DNA of 9,912 nt, taken from assembly GCA_026391755.1 (NCBI GenBank), contig JAPLDN010000416.1, positions 1-9,912 on the forward strand, given 5' to 3'. Below the pieces are notes generated by a model. It did not search any database, was not told where the DNA came from, and saw nothing but the letters and a program-made list of their open reading frames with translations. The position numbers were made by a program, and so were the translations under genes. The stretch comes from Bacteroidota bacterium (lineage in GTDB: Bacteria; Bacteroidota; Bacteroidia; Bacteroidales; FEN-979). Of this stretch, positions 1-6,872 are shown piece by piece (the stretch's first letter is position 1; each line of letters starts with the position of its first letter).

Positions 1-291
1 AAGTAAAAAGAAATGAATGACCCTGGCGGTTTCAAACGAAACCAGGTAAGACGGGAAAAAGAAAAACAGGGTCATGGGAGAATACTTGTAGAATCCTGAA
101 CTTTCCCCGAAGGGTATCCCATAGACCTGCTGCCCGGAAAGTAATGCATTCGACCCCATGAAATATACTTTGAAATCATTGAGCCAGAACCTTCCGTTGA
201 TGTTTTCGATGATAAAATCGGCCAGGATGAAAAGCAAAGCGAAAAAAATAAATTTCCATGTTGATTTCAGTGTGCTTCCGGTAATATTCAT
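1..291 (-). CDS. GT87/DUF2029-like integral membrane glycosyltransferase, N-terminal part only
   Basis: An open frame runs from an ATG at 291-289 leftward to the window edge without a stop, giving 97 residues of a protein whose C-terminal part lies outside. A hydrophobic segment spans about residues 12-28. It is followed by DFKVY (39-43), LLSGQQVYG (50-58) and YKYSPMTLFFFFP (68-80). That order (Asp-Phe-x-Val-Tyr, then a Leu-rich x-Gly-x-x-x-Tyr stretch, then Tyr-x-Tyr-x-Pro entering the next membrane helix) is what I know from GT87/DUF2029 proteins. These are multi-pass GT-C-fold enzymes that transfer sugars from polyprenyl-phosphate donors, best known as mannosyltransferases in Actinobacteria. 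The substrate here cannot be told. The gene is divergent from the efflux operon across an 86-nt spacer. Other GT-C families share this general look, so the coding call is firmer than the family call. Confidence 0.7.
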   Translation of the reverse strand, partial: MNITGSTLKSTWKFIFFALLFILADFIIENINGRFWLNDFKVYFMGSNALLSGQQVYGIPFGESSGFYKYSPMTLFFFFPSYLVSFETARVIHFFLL

Positions 292-324
292 GGTTGCAAT
301 TTAAGCCCTAAAATTAATCATACC

Positions 325-357
325 TTTCTGTTTACATAATATATTTTGTTATTTTTG
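325..357 (+). promoter_or_regulatory. Candidate Bacteroidota-type promoter for the efflux operon
   Basis: TATTTTTG at 350-357 matches the Bacteroidota -7 element TAnnTTTG exactly. The -33 region is poor: only TTTCTG at 325-330 sits at roughly the right distance. Transcription would begin near 364, leaving a leader of about 14 nt before the ATG at 378. GGCGGG just upstream of that ATG is G-rich but is not a clear Shine-Dalgarno sequence. The position fits, but such motifs are common in AT-rich spacers. Confidence 0.4.
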
Positions 358-377
358 ATAAACAATGGGCGGGAAAC

Positions 378-1433
378 ATGAAACGTAAGCTTATCTTTTT
401 TACCATCGTCGGAATTATAATCATCCTGCTGCTAATCAGGATCTTTTCGGGTACAGGGAAAAAGCAATCTGAAGCGGCTGCTGCAGTAAAACCGGTCGTC
501 CCGGTTGAAGTGTTTATCGCCCGTGATACTTCCATGGTCTATCAGCTCTCCACTATCGGCTCTTTACGGGCCAATGAAAGCGTCGAGATCGTTAGCGAGA
601 TCAGTAAAAAAATCATTACCGTCTTCTTAAAAGAAGGCTCATTCGTGAGCCAGGGGCAACTGCTTCTCAAACTTGATGATGCGGAAATCGTTGCAAGGAT
701 AAACAAGCTGACAATCGAGGAAAAGCTGGCCTCAACCAATGAGTCCAGGCAAAAAGCCCAGTTAGCCAAAGGCGGTATAAGCCAGGAACAGTACGATGAA
801 ACTCTGAACCACCTTAACATGATCAGGGCTGAAATAGAAATATTAAAAGTGGATTTTTCAAAGACTGAGATCAGGGCTCCGTTTGCAGGCAAGATAGGAG
901 TAAGGAATGTAAGCGAAGGAGCGCTTGTTAACCCGAATATGGTTTTAGCCAGCCTCCAGGATGTGAGCAGGATAAAAATAGATTTCTCAATACCTGAGCG
1001 GTATGCCGGTGATCTTCATCAGGGTTCGGGGATTTCCTTTACAACCGATTATTCAACCAAAGTATATAAAGCGGTAATCGAAGCCGTGCAACCCGATGTG
1101 GAAAAGAAGACCAGGACGATCTTATTGCGTGCTTTATGTGAAAACAGGGACGGTAGTCTTGTGCCTGGAGCTTCGGTTAGGGTTGATCTCAACCTGCAGG
1201 CGCTTGATAAAAAACTCTTTATACCTACTTCTGCCCTGATCCCTACTGTTAAAGGCTATGACGTTTACCTGATGAAATCGGGCAAAGCAGTTCTCCAGGC
1301 TGTTACAACCGGGATCCGGAACAACCTTTCGGTCCAGATCGTTAACGGTTTAGCACTTAATGATACTGTTGTTGTGACTAATCTGCTCAGGATAAAACCT
1401 GAATCCCCCTTGAAACTGGTGAAACTGAATTAA
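378..1433 (+). CDS. RND efflux periplasmic adaptor (membrane-fusion protein, HlyD/AcrA family)
   Basis: This adaptor bridges the inner-membrane transporter and the outer-membrane channel of a tripartite efflux pump. The 351-residue protein opens with one hydrophobic helix (about 5-22) after a basic MKRK start. There is no lipobox cysteine, so it is probably anchored by an uncleaved helix rather than by lipid. The first lipoyl half lies at about 66-100 (ending LLLKLDD), an alpha-hairpin at about 101-162 (with GGISQEQYDE at its turn), and the second lipoyl half at about 163-195 (TEIRAPFAGKIG). A beta-barrel domain (about 197-275) and a membrane-proximal domain (about 280-351) follow. The TEIRAPF motif and domain order are standard for the family, and the length is normal. 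The stop lies 1 nt before the transporter start, so the two are surely co-transcribed. The substrate cannot be inferred. Confidence 0.95.
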   Translation: MKRKLIFFTIVGIIIILLLIRIFSGTGKKQSEAAAAVKPVVPVEVFIARDTSMVYQLSTIGSLRANESVEIVSEISKKIITVFLKEGSFVSQGQLLLKLDDAEIVARINKLTIEEKLASTNESRQKAQLAKGGISQEQYDETLNHLNMIRAEIEILKVDFSKTEIRAPFAGKIGVRNVSEGALVNPNMVLASLQDVSRIKIDFSIPERYAGDLHQGSGISFTTDYSTKVYKAVIEAVQPDVEKKTRTILLRALCENRDGSLVPGASVRVDLNLQALDKKLFIPTSALIPTVKGYDVYLMKSGKAVLQAVTTGIRNNLSVQIVNGLALNDTVVVTNLLRIKPESPLKLVKLN

Positions 1434-1434
1434 C

Positions 1435-4400
1435 ATGAGTCTCTCATCCGTCAGTATTAAAAGGCCGGTCCTGGCAATCGTATTTTCACTGCTGATCGTT
1501 ATTTTCGGACTGGTCAGTTATTCATACCTGGGGATAAGGGAATACCCTGCCATGGATCCTCCCATTGTCACAGTGACCACCAATTACTCGGGAGCCAATG
1601 CCGAGATCATACAGGCCCAGATCACCGAACCTCTTGAAGATGCCATTAACGGGATAGAAGGGATCAGGGTGCTGTCGTCAATATCCAATGACCATACCAG
1701 CCTTATCACGGTTGAATTCAACCTGGGCAACGATATGGAAGCCGCAGCCAATGACGTGCGCGACCGGGTCTCAAAAACAATCAGCCAGCTCCCCAAGGAC
1801 GTTGACCCGCCTATCGTTGAAAAGCTGAGCGCCAACGCCAATGCGATCATCTTCATGGTCATCCGTTCTTACCAGCATAATATCATGGAGGTGAATGCCC
1901 TGATGGAAAACGTGATCAAGGAAAGGCTTCAGACTATCCCGGGGGTAGGTGACATCAAGATCTTCGGCGAAAAGAAATATTCGATGCGGTTGTGGCTGGA
2001 TCCATATAAGATGGCTTCCTGCGGCATCACCACACTGGATATCCAGAAAGCTATAGCAAGGGAAAATATCGAGCTTCCTTCGGGGCGTGTTGAAGGGAAT
2101 ATGACCGAGCTGACAATCCGTACCCTCGGTCTCATGCAAAGCCCCGATCAGTATAACAATATGATCATACGCCAGGAGGGAGGGAACATTATCCGCCTGT
2201 CCGACATCGGCACCGCCGAGTTGTATCCCCAGAACGACCGCTCTACTGTGATGATGGACCTGCTGCCGGTGCTTATCATTGGTGTGGTGCCCCAGAACAA
2301 CGCAAACAACGTGGCTATTGCCGATGAGTTTTACCGAAGGATGGCGAAAATGAAAGATGAGATACCGGCCGAATATTCTATCAGCATCGGTTATGATTTC
2401 ACCAAATTCGAGAGAAGAGCCGTAAAAGAAGTCCGCGAGACCATCCTTCTTTCCCTTATACTGGTGATCCTGATCATTTTCTTTTTCCTTCGCGACTGGA
2501 GGTCGACCATCATACCTGTTGTAGCGATCCCGGTCTCGCTGATCGGTGCTTTTATCCTTATGGCCCTGTTCGGACTTTCCATCAATGTACTTACACTCCT
2601 GGCGGTGGTGCTCGCGATAGGACTGGTATGCGACGATGCCATCATTGTGCTTGAAAATATCCACGCAAAAGTTGGCAAAGGCATGAGTCCGGTTGCAGCC
2701 GCCAATGAGGGGATGAACGAGATCTTTTTTGCTGTGATCTCGACGACCATTGTACTGGCCGCTGTTTTCATCCCGGTAATGTTCCTGCAGGGTTTGGTTG
2801 GCAGGCTCTTCAGGGAATTTGCGCTTGTGGTTGCAGGTTCTGTGCTGATATCAGCTTTCGTCGCCCTGACCCTCTCGCCCATGATGTGTTCCCGCATATT
2901 AAAACCCCGGGACGACAGCAAGCCGAACTGGCTCATCCGCAATACGGATCCCTTTTTTGAATTCCTAAACAGGGCTTATGTTGGCTCCCTTGAAATTTTC
3001 TTAAAACGCAGGTGGATGGCATTGCCGCTGTTCCTGGTTATTACCTCGCTGATCTACGTGTTTTATAAGTCCCTTCATTCGGAACTGGCCCCGTTCGAAG
3101 ACCGCAATAACATCCGCATCCCTACTCTTGCGCCTGAAGGCTCCACCTATGAGTTTATGGATAAGTATATGGCCCAGGTGGATAAATACTTCAGGGATTC
3201 CGTTCCTGAAGTGTCAACTTATTTTTACATGATCTCGCCCAGTATGGGGGCAAGGGATAATCCGAACAAGGGGATGGAGATAGTATACCTGCAGGACGCG
3301 GAAAAACGAAAACGCACACAGCATGAGATCTTTGTGAAAGCGGCTAAGGAACTTCAGCAGATCACGGGGATCCGCTGTTTCCCCTTCGAACCTCCTACCA
3401 TTGGTGACCGTTTTTCAGGCCAGCCATTGCAATATGTGTTACAGGCACCCAGCCTGGTGATGCTTAAAGATGTTCTGCCTCACTTCCTCGAGGAAGCAAG
3501 GAAACTGCCCATACTTCAATTTGTGGATGCCGATTTCAAGATCAACAAACCCGAGCTCAGGATTACGGTGAACCGCGATAAAGCTTCCCTTCTGAATGTC
3601 TCTACCGAGGAAATTGCCCGTACATTGCAGCTGAGCCTGAGCGGACAACGATATGAATATTTCATCTTCGAAGGCAAGCAATACGAGATCATCGGCCAGC
3701 TTATGCCCCGGTTCCGCAACGACCCGGATGCATTAAAAGCGCTGTATGTAAGAAGCATGAGCGGCGACCTGGTTCCCCTGGATAATCTGATCAGGGTTGA
3801 AGAAAATATAAATCCCGCCGCAATCTATTCCTATAACCGCTATATCTCGGCAACTATTTCGGCAGGACTTACCCAGGGGGCAACGCTTGGCGACGGCATC
3901 AGGGAGCTCGACAGGATTGCAAAGGAGATCCTTCCGCCGAATATTAAAACCAACCTCGCGGGGCAAAGCAGGGATTACAGGGAAAGTTCATCCAGCCTTA
4001 TTTTCGTTTTTATACTCGGGATCATCCTGATCTTCCTCATCCTTGCAGCACAATTTGAAAGTTTTGTCGATCCCTTCATTATCCTTCTAACCGTCCCCCT
4101 CGCTATTGCAGGAGCCCTGTTCTCGCTATGGTATTTCAGGCAAACCCTCAATATCTTCTCCGAGATCGGGATCATTATGCTTATCGGCCTGGTCACTAAA
4201 AACGGCATCCTTATCGTGGAATTTGCAAACCAGCGGAAGCTGGCCGGGCTCGCTAAACTCGAAGCAGTACAGGCTGCGGCGGCGTCGAGGTTCAGGCCCA
4301 TCCTCATGACCTCTTCGGCCATGGTACTCGGAATACTGCCTATCGCCCTGAATATCGGGGCCTCTTCGGAAAGCCGACAGTCGCTGGGGATTGCCGTTGT

Positions 4401-4503
4401 GGGCGGACTTATCTTTTCCACCTTCCTTACGCTCTTTATCATTCCTGCCTTTTATACATTCTTATCCAGGGACATCCGAAACAAAGGTTCAGAGGAAACA
4501 TGA
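1435..4503 (+). CDS. RND-family proton-driven efflux transporter (AcrB/HAE1 type)
   Basis: This is the inner-membrane pump of the tripartite system. By family knowledge it works as a trimer, binding substrates in its periplasmic porter domain and expelling them in exchange for protons. The 1022-residue length is typical. TM1 is at about 12-30. A first periplasmic loop leads to the TM2-TM6 bundle (about 338-490), a second large loop starts after TM7 (about 529-547), and TM8-TM12 lie at about 853-1010. The proton-relay residues are present: the Asp pair D400-D401 in GLVCDDAIIVLENI (TM4), K922 in GLVTKNGILIVEF (TM10), and R952 and T959 in SRFRPILMT (TM11). The pump is therefore expected to be active. 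Its start follows the adaptor stop by 1 nt, and its stop overlaps the next gene in ATGA. Metal-efflux CzcA relatives are less likely given the AcrB-like motifs, but the substrate is unknown. Confidence 0.96.
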   Translation: MSLSSVSIKRPVLAIVFSLLIVIFGLVSYSYLGIREYPAMDPPIVTVTTNYSGANAEIIQAQITEPLEDAINGIEGIRVLSSISNDHTSLITVEFNLGNDMEAAANDVRDRVSKTISQLPKDVDPPIVEKLSANANAIIFMVIRSYQHNIMEVNALMENVIKERLQTIPGVGDIKIFGEKKYSMRLWLDPYKMASCGITTLDIQKAIARENIELPSGRVEGNMTELTIRTLGLMQSPDQYNNMIIRQEGGNIIRLSDIGTAELYPQNDRSTVMMDLLPVLIIGVVPQNNANNVAIADEFYRRMAKMKDEIPAEYSISIGYDFTKFERRAVKEVRETILLSLILVILIIFFFLRDWRSTIIPVVAIPVSLIGAFILMALFGLSINVLTLLAVVLAIGLVCDDAIIVLENIHAKVGKGMSPVAAANEGMNEIFFAVISTTIVLAAVFIPVMFLQGLVGRLFREFALVVAGSVLISAFVALTLSPMMCSRILKPRDDSKPNWLIRNTDPFFEFLNRAYVGSLEIFLKRRWMALPLFLVITSLIYVFYKSLHSELAPFEDRNNIRIPTLAPEGSTYEFMDKYMAQVDKYFRDSVPEVSTYFYMISPSMGARDNPNKGMEIVYLQDAEKRKRTQHEIFVKAAKELQQITGIRCFPFEPPTIGDRFSGQPLQYVLQAPSLVMLKDVLPHFLEEARKLPILQFVDADFKINKPELRITVNRDKASLLNVSTEEIARTLQLSLSGQRYEYFIFEGKQYEIIGQLMPRFRNDPDALKALYVRSMSGDLVPLDNLIRVEENINPAAIYSYNRYISATISAGLTQGATLGDGIRELDRIAKEILPPNIKTNLAGQSRDYRESSSSLIFVFILGIILIFLILAAQFESFVDPFIILLTVPLAIAGALFSLWYFRQTLNIFSEIGIIMLIGLVTKNGILIVEFANQRKLAGLAKLEAVQAAAASRFRPILMTSSAMVLGILPIALNIGASSESRQSLGIAVVGGLIFSTFLTLFIIPAFYTFLSRDIRNKGSEET

Positions 4504-5804
4504 AAAAAGCAAGCTTTACCCTATTGATACTGCTCCTTTCAGTCTTTGCTGTGTCAGCACAGGATCTGCTGACCATCGACCGGGCTATTGAGATCGGGTT
4601 GTCGAATAATTACGGGATCATCATTGCAAAGAATTCAAGGCAAATTTCAGAGAATAATGCGAGCCCGGGAAATGCAGGAATGTTGCCGAAGATTGACCTG
4701 AATGCGGGGTATTCCCACGGACTGAGCAATGCCAAAGTCACGAACATGGCGGGTTACGAGATTAATAATCCGACCGCGAACTCTGATCTCTTTACTGCCG
4801 GGATCAACCTGAACTGGACCGTTTTCGACGGTCTTAAAATGTTCATTAAATATGATAAGCTTAAAAAGCTGGAAGAAATAGGCGACCTGAATGTAAAGAT
4901 ATCGGTTGAAAATACCCTGGCAAGGATCATGGCCGCCTATTATGAAATCATTAGGCAGGAAAAGGAAACGGAGATCTTGAAAGAGCAGGTTGGGATCTCC
5001 GAGTTCAGGCTGGACCTGGCTAAGCTTAAATATGAGACAGGGAGCGGTTCCGAACTTGAATTCCTGAAAGCAAGCGTTGAACTGAATGCCGATATATCGA
5101 ATCTCTCAAACCAGAAAACCGTTTACATGAATTCACTGGCAACGCTGAATGAACTGATGGCAAGGGATGTCACCTCCAAATTCGGGGTGAAAGATACCAT
5201 TCTTATCAATTACCAGCTGAACTATGATTCTTTAAGGGCCGGGATGCGGGAAGCGAACAGGAACCTGCTGCTATACAACAGGAACGTAGATGTGAGCGTG
5301 TTGAACATGAAATCGGCCAGGGCTGTGCAATGGCCCACTCTCGGACTTACCACCGGGATCAATTACCTGAACAGCCAGACTGAGGCGAGCATCACCAATT
5401 ATAACAGGAATTTCGGAGCCGTCGTTGGCGTCACTGCCTATATGAATATCTTCGACGGACTGAACATGCAGAGGGATTACAGGAATGCCAAGATCTCCTA
5501 TGCATCGTCGGAACTGGAAGTGAAGCAGCTTGAGAACCATCTCGAAGCGCATCTGCTGAAGATCTATAATGAATACATGAACCAGCTTCAACTCATCACC
5601 TTTGAAAAGGAAAGTGTAGCCATGGCAGGTAAGAATATGGAAATTGCCAGGGAGAGTTTTGAAGTGGGAGCGATCTCTTCCCTGCAGTTGCGGGAGATCC
5701 AGAAAAACCTGCTCGACGCCAATACGCGCCTGGTGGATGCGGAATTCAGGACAAAACTCACCGAAACGGCCTTGCTCCTGATCAGCGGGAAATTATTAAA
5801 GTAA
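4500..5804 (+). CDS. TolC-family outer-membrane efflux channel
   Basis: This 434-residue protein is the outer-membrane exit duct of the pump. Residues 1-20 form a Sec signal peptide (MKK, hydrophobic core, VSA then QD), with predicted cleavage after A20. The mature part shows the internal duplication of the family. WTVFDGL (106-112) and MNIFDGL (315-321) mark the strand-to-helix transition in each half. LKYETGSGSELEFLKASVEL (176-195) and FEVGAISSLQLREIQKNL (387-404) are matching helix segments. Two short beta-rich stretches (about 60-108 and 275-318) should build the 12-strand barrel of the trimer, and the long helices form the periplasmic tunnel. The start overlaps the transporter stop by 4 nt, which implies translational coupling. 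It closes the adaptor-pump-channel operon, and no rho-independent terminator is visible after it. Confidence 0.95.
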   Translation: MKKASFTLLILLLSVFAVSAQDLLTIDRAIEIGLSNNYGIIIAKNSRQISENNASPGNAGMLPKIDLNAGYSHGLSNAKVTNMAGYEINNPTANSDLFTAGINLNWTVFDGLKMFIKYDKLKKLEEIGDLNVKISVENTLARIMAAYYEIIRQEKETEILKEQVGISEFRLDLAKLKYETGSGSELEFLKASVELNADISNLSNQKTVYMNSLATLNELMARDVTSKFGVKDTILINYQLNYDSLRAGMREANRNLLLYNRNVDVSVLNMKSARAVQWPTLGLTTGINYLNSQTEASITNYNRNFGAVVGVTAYMNIFDGLNMQRDYRNAKISYASSELEVKQLENHLEAHLLKIYNEYMNQLQLITFEKESVAMAGKNMEIARESFEVGAISSLQLREIQKNLLDANTRLVDAEFRTKLTETALLLISGKLLK

Positions 5805-5816
5805 TTTGACGGCGGA

Positions 5817-6662
5817 TCACTTTATCATGGAGGCCCTGACCTGTTCCGTGATTGCAACTATTCCGGCCGCTTTACTTTGAGGGATCGCTTTACCCGATCC
5901 AAGTCCGTAATCAGTGAAGATCGGTTTCAGCTTTGCCAGTTCGTCAGCTACAGGCTTGATATTTGAATCGTTACTGTATTCACCCAGGATCCGCGTGAGT
6001 TTGTCGAGGCTCTCTTTTTGACTGAATAAGGTTGAAGCAATCCCGCTGTTATCCCGGGCAACCTGGCATAGGGATGAGGCAATATACAGTCCTTCCACAA
6101 ATGCTCCTGCTGATACCAGCACAGCTACCTGGTTGCGGTTGTTCCTCCTGAGAAAATCACCGGTCTCCCCGAAGAACCGTTTTACCAGGGCAACAAGGCT
6201 ATCCCTGTTGTTTTTGAACATCTCCACCTTAGCAGGCAGGGATTTGTCATAAACACCCGCAATGCCAAGATCCCCGGCAAGCTTCCCGGTACAGAACAAA
6301 AATTTATCGGTTTCATCGGCCCTCTCATACGTCGAGGAATAAGCCAGGTCGGTACTGTAAATCCCCAGGTTCAGGGCCTTGGTTTTAGCGGTGAAATACC
6401 TGTTGACATTGGCCGGGGGATTGGTAAGGCTGAAAATATACGGGGCCTTTACTTCCTGAAGCATCATGGTAACTTCAAACGGTGTTGGAAAACGGTTTAA
6501 GATATCCTGGGTTTCGGGCGACAATATGATCTCCTGTTTAATAATGTAGGAGCTGGATTCGTCTGCCCCTGCAGTATTCTCACCTGAATTGTTGCAGGCC
6601 GGAAGGAAAGCCAGGGATAAAATCCAAAACAGGAATAAATGATGGACCCTGAAAATTTTCAT
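5817..6662 (-). CDS. Conserved lipoprotein of unknown function
   Basis: The 281-residue product has a type II signal peptide: a basic start (MKIFR), a hydrophobic core (about 8-20) and the lipobox LPAC, with lipidation predicted at C23. A polar linker rich in Asn, Ser, Gly and Glu (24-38) leads to a mostly helical domain. Notable segments are FPTPFEVTMML (58-68), NPPANVNRYFTAKTKALNLG (81-100), DLAYSSTYE (105-113), AGAFVEGLYIASSL (185-198) and a C-terminal part rich in Leu and Lys. The pattern resembles a family I have seen among Bacteroidota lipoproteins without an assigned role; that is recollection, not a search result. I see no catalytic motif. It stands alone, convergent with the channel gene (12-nt gap) and divergent from hyaA, so the neighbours do not reveal its function. 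No clear Asp/Glu-rich surface-export tag follows C23, so the membrane and face it sits on are open. Confidence 0.88.
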   Translation of the reverse strand: MKIFRVHHLFLFWILSLAFLPACNNSGENTAGADESSSYIIKQEIILSPETQDILNRFPTPFEVTMMLQEVKAPYIFSLTNPPANVNRYFTAKTKALNLGIYSTDLAYSSTYERADETDKFLFCTGKLAGDLGIAGVYDKSLPAKVEMFKNNRDSLVALVKRFFGETGDFLRRNNRNQVAVLVSAGAFVEGLYIASSLCQVARDNSGIASTLFSQKESLDKLTRILGEYSNDSNIKPVADELAKLKPIFTDYGLGSGKAIPQSKAAGIVAITEQVRASMIK

Positions 6663-6689
6663 AGGAGTGTTTCTTGAATTTTAATGGCT

Positions 6690-6697
6690 TAAATTTA
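6690..6697 (-). promoter_or_regulatory. Possible -7 element for the lipoprotein gene
   Basis: Read on the minus strand, TAAATTTA fits TAnnTTT with A in place of the final G. It lies about 28 nt before the start codon at 6662. No convincing TTTG -33 element was found upstream of it. The call is weak because similar octamers are frequent in this AT-rich spacer. Confidence 0.22.
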
Positions 6698-6750
6698 ATC
6701 ATTTTCATGGATTATCTTCCTGTTTCCTGCATAATTTATGACCCCGGAAA

Positions 6751-6815
6751 CAATCAGGTATTTTACTACTTAATTATTTTTATATAGACTTTATACAAAT
6801 TAGCATTCAGGTATT
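6751..6815 (+). repeat. Pair of 12-bp direct repeats upstream of hyaA
   Basis: CAATCAGGTATT at 6751-6762 recurs as CATTCAGGTATT at 6804-6815, with 11 of 12 bases identical and a nine-base identical core TCAGGTATT. The copies are offset by 53 bp, about five helical turns, which would place bound proteins on the same face of the DNA. The downstream copy ends inside the TTG of the proposed -33 element of the hya promoter. They could be operator or activator half-sites, or the remnant of a small promoter duplication. Chance is not excluded in AT-rich DNA. Confidence 0.4.
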
Positions 6816-6841
6816 GACATATACTAAATGTTTTATATTTT
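6814..6841 (+). promoter_or_regulatory. Candidate promoter of the hya hydrogenase operon
   Basis: TTG at 6814-6816 (within TTGACA, 6814-6819) is followed after 17 nt by TATATTTT (6834-6841). The latter matches the Bacteroidota TAnnTTTG element except for its last base. The spacing is close to the usual -33/-7 spacing in this phylum. Transcription would begin near 6848. That is downstream of the ATG at 6828 and upstream of the ATG at 6873, so it supports the later hyaA start. Confidence 0.45.
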
Positions 6842-6872
6842 TAATGGCAGTAAATCTTTAAAGCCTTCATTT

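Noticed and set aside
301..320. Similar AT-rich blocks before the two minus-strand genes (around 301-320 and 6681-6700, both ending TTAATCA)
   Set aside because: The blocks share only a few short words with shifts between them. This is expected from AT-rich promoters of the same phylum and does not support a shared operator.
1771..2664. Long antisense open frame (297 codons) inside the RND transporter gene
   Set aside because: Its translation is rich in His, Asp, Arg and Gln and has no recognisable domain, and it lies opposite a clearly real gene. It is a coding shadow.
3975..4442. Antisense open frame of 155 codons at the 3' end of the transporter gene
   Set aside because: It has no plausible protein features and is fully contained opposite the conserved TM8-TM12 region.
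1435..4503. Possible heavy-metal (CzcA-type) efflux pump
   Set aside because: The motifs around the Asp pair, Lys922 and RFRPILMT read as AcrB/HAE1 type, and no metal-binding His-rich segment or CzcB-like adaptor features were seen.
4391..4591. Short plus-strand open frame spanning the transporter-channel junction
   Set aside because: It is out of frame with two well-supported genes that already overlap there, and its composition is not protein-like.
5790..5807. Inverted repeat AAATTA - 6 nt - TAATTT at the end of the channel gene, as a possible terminator
   Set aside because: The stem is six A/T pairs only, overlaps the stop codon and has no following T-run. It is too weak for an intrinsic terminator.
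6663..6827. FNR- or CRP-like palindrome controlling hya
   Set aside because: No TTGAT-N4-ATCAA or TGTGA-N6-TCACA palindrome is present in the spacer on either strand.
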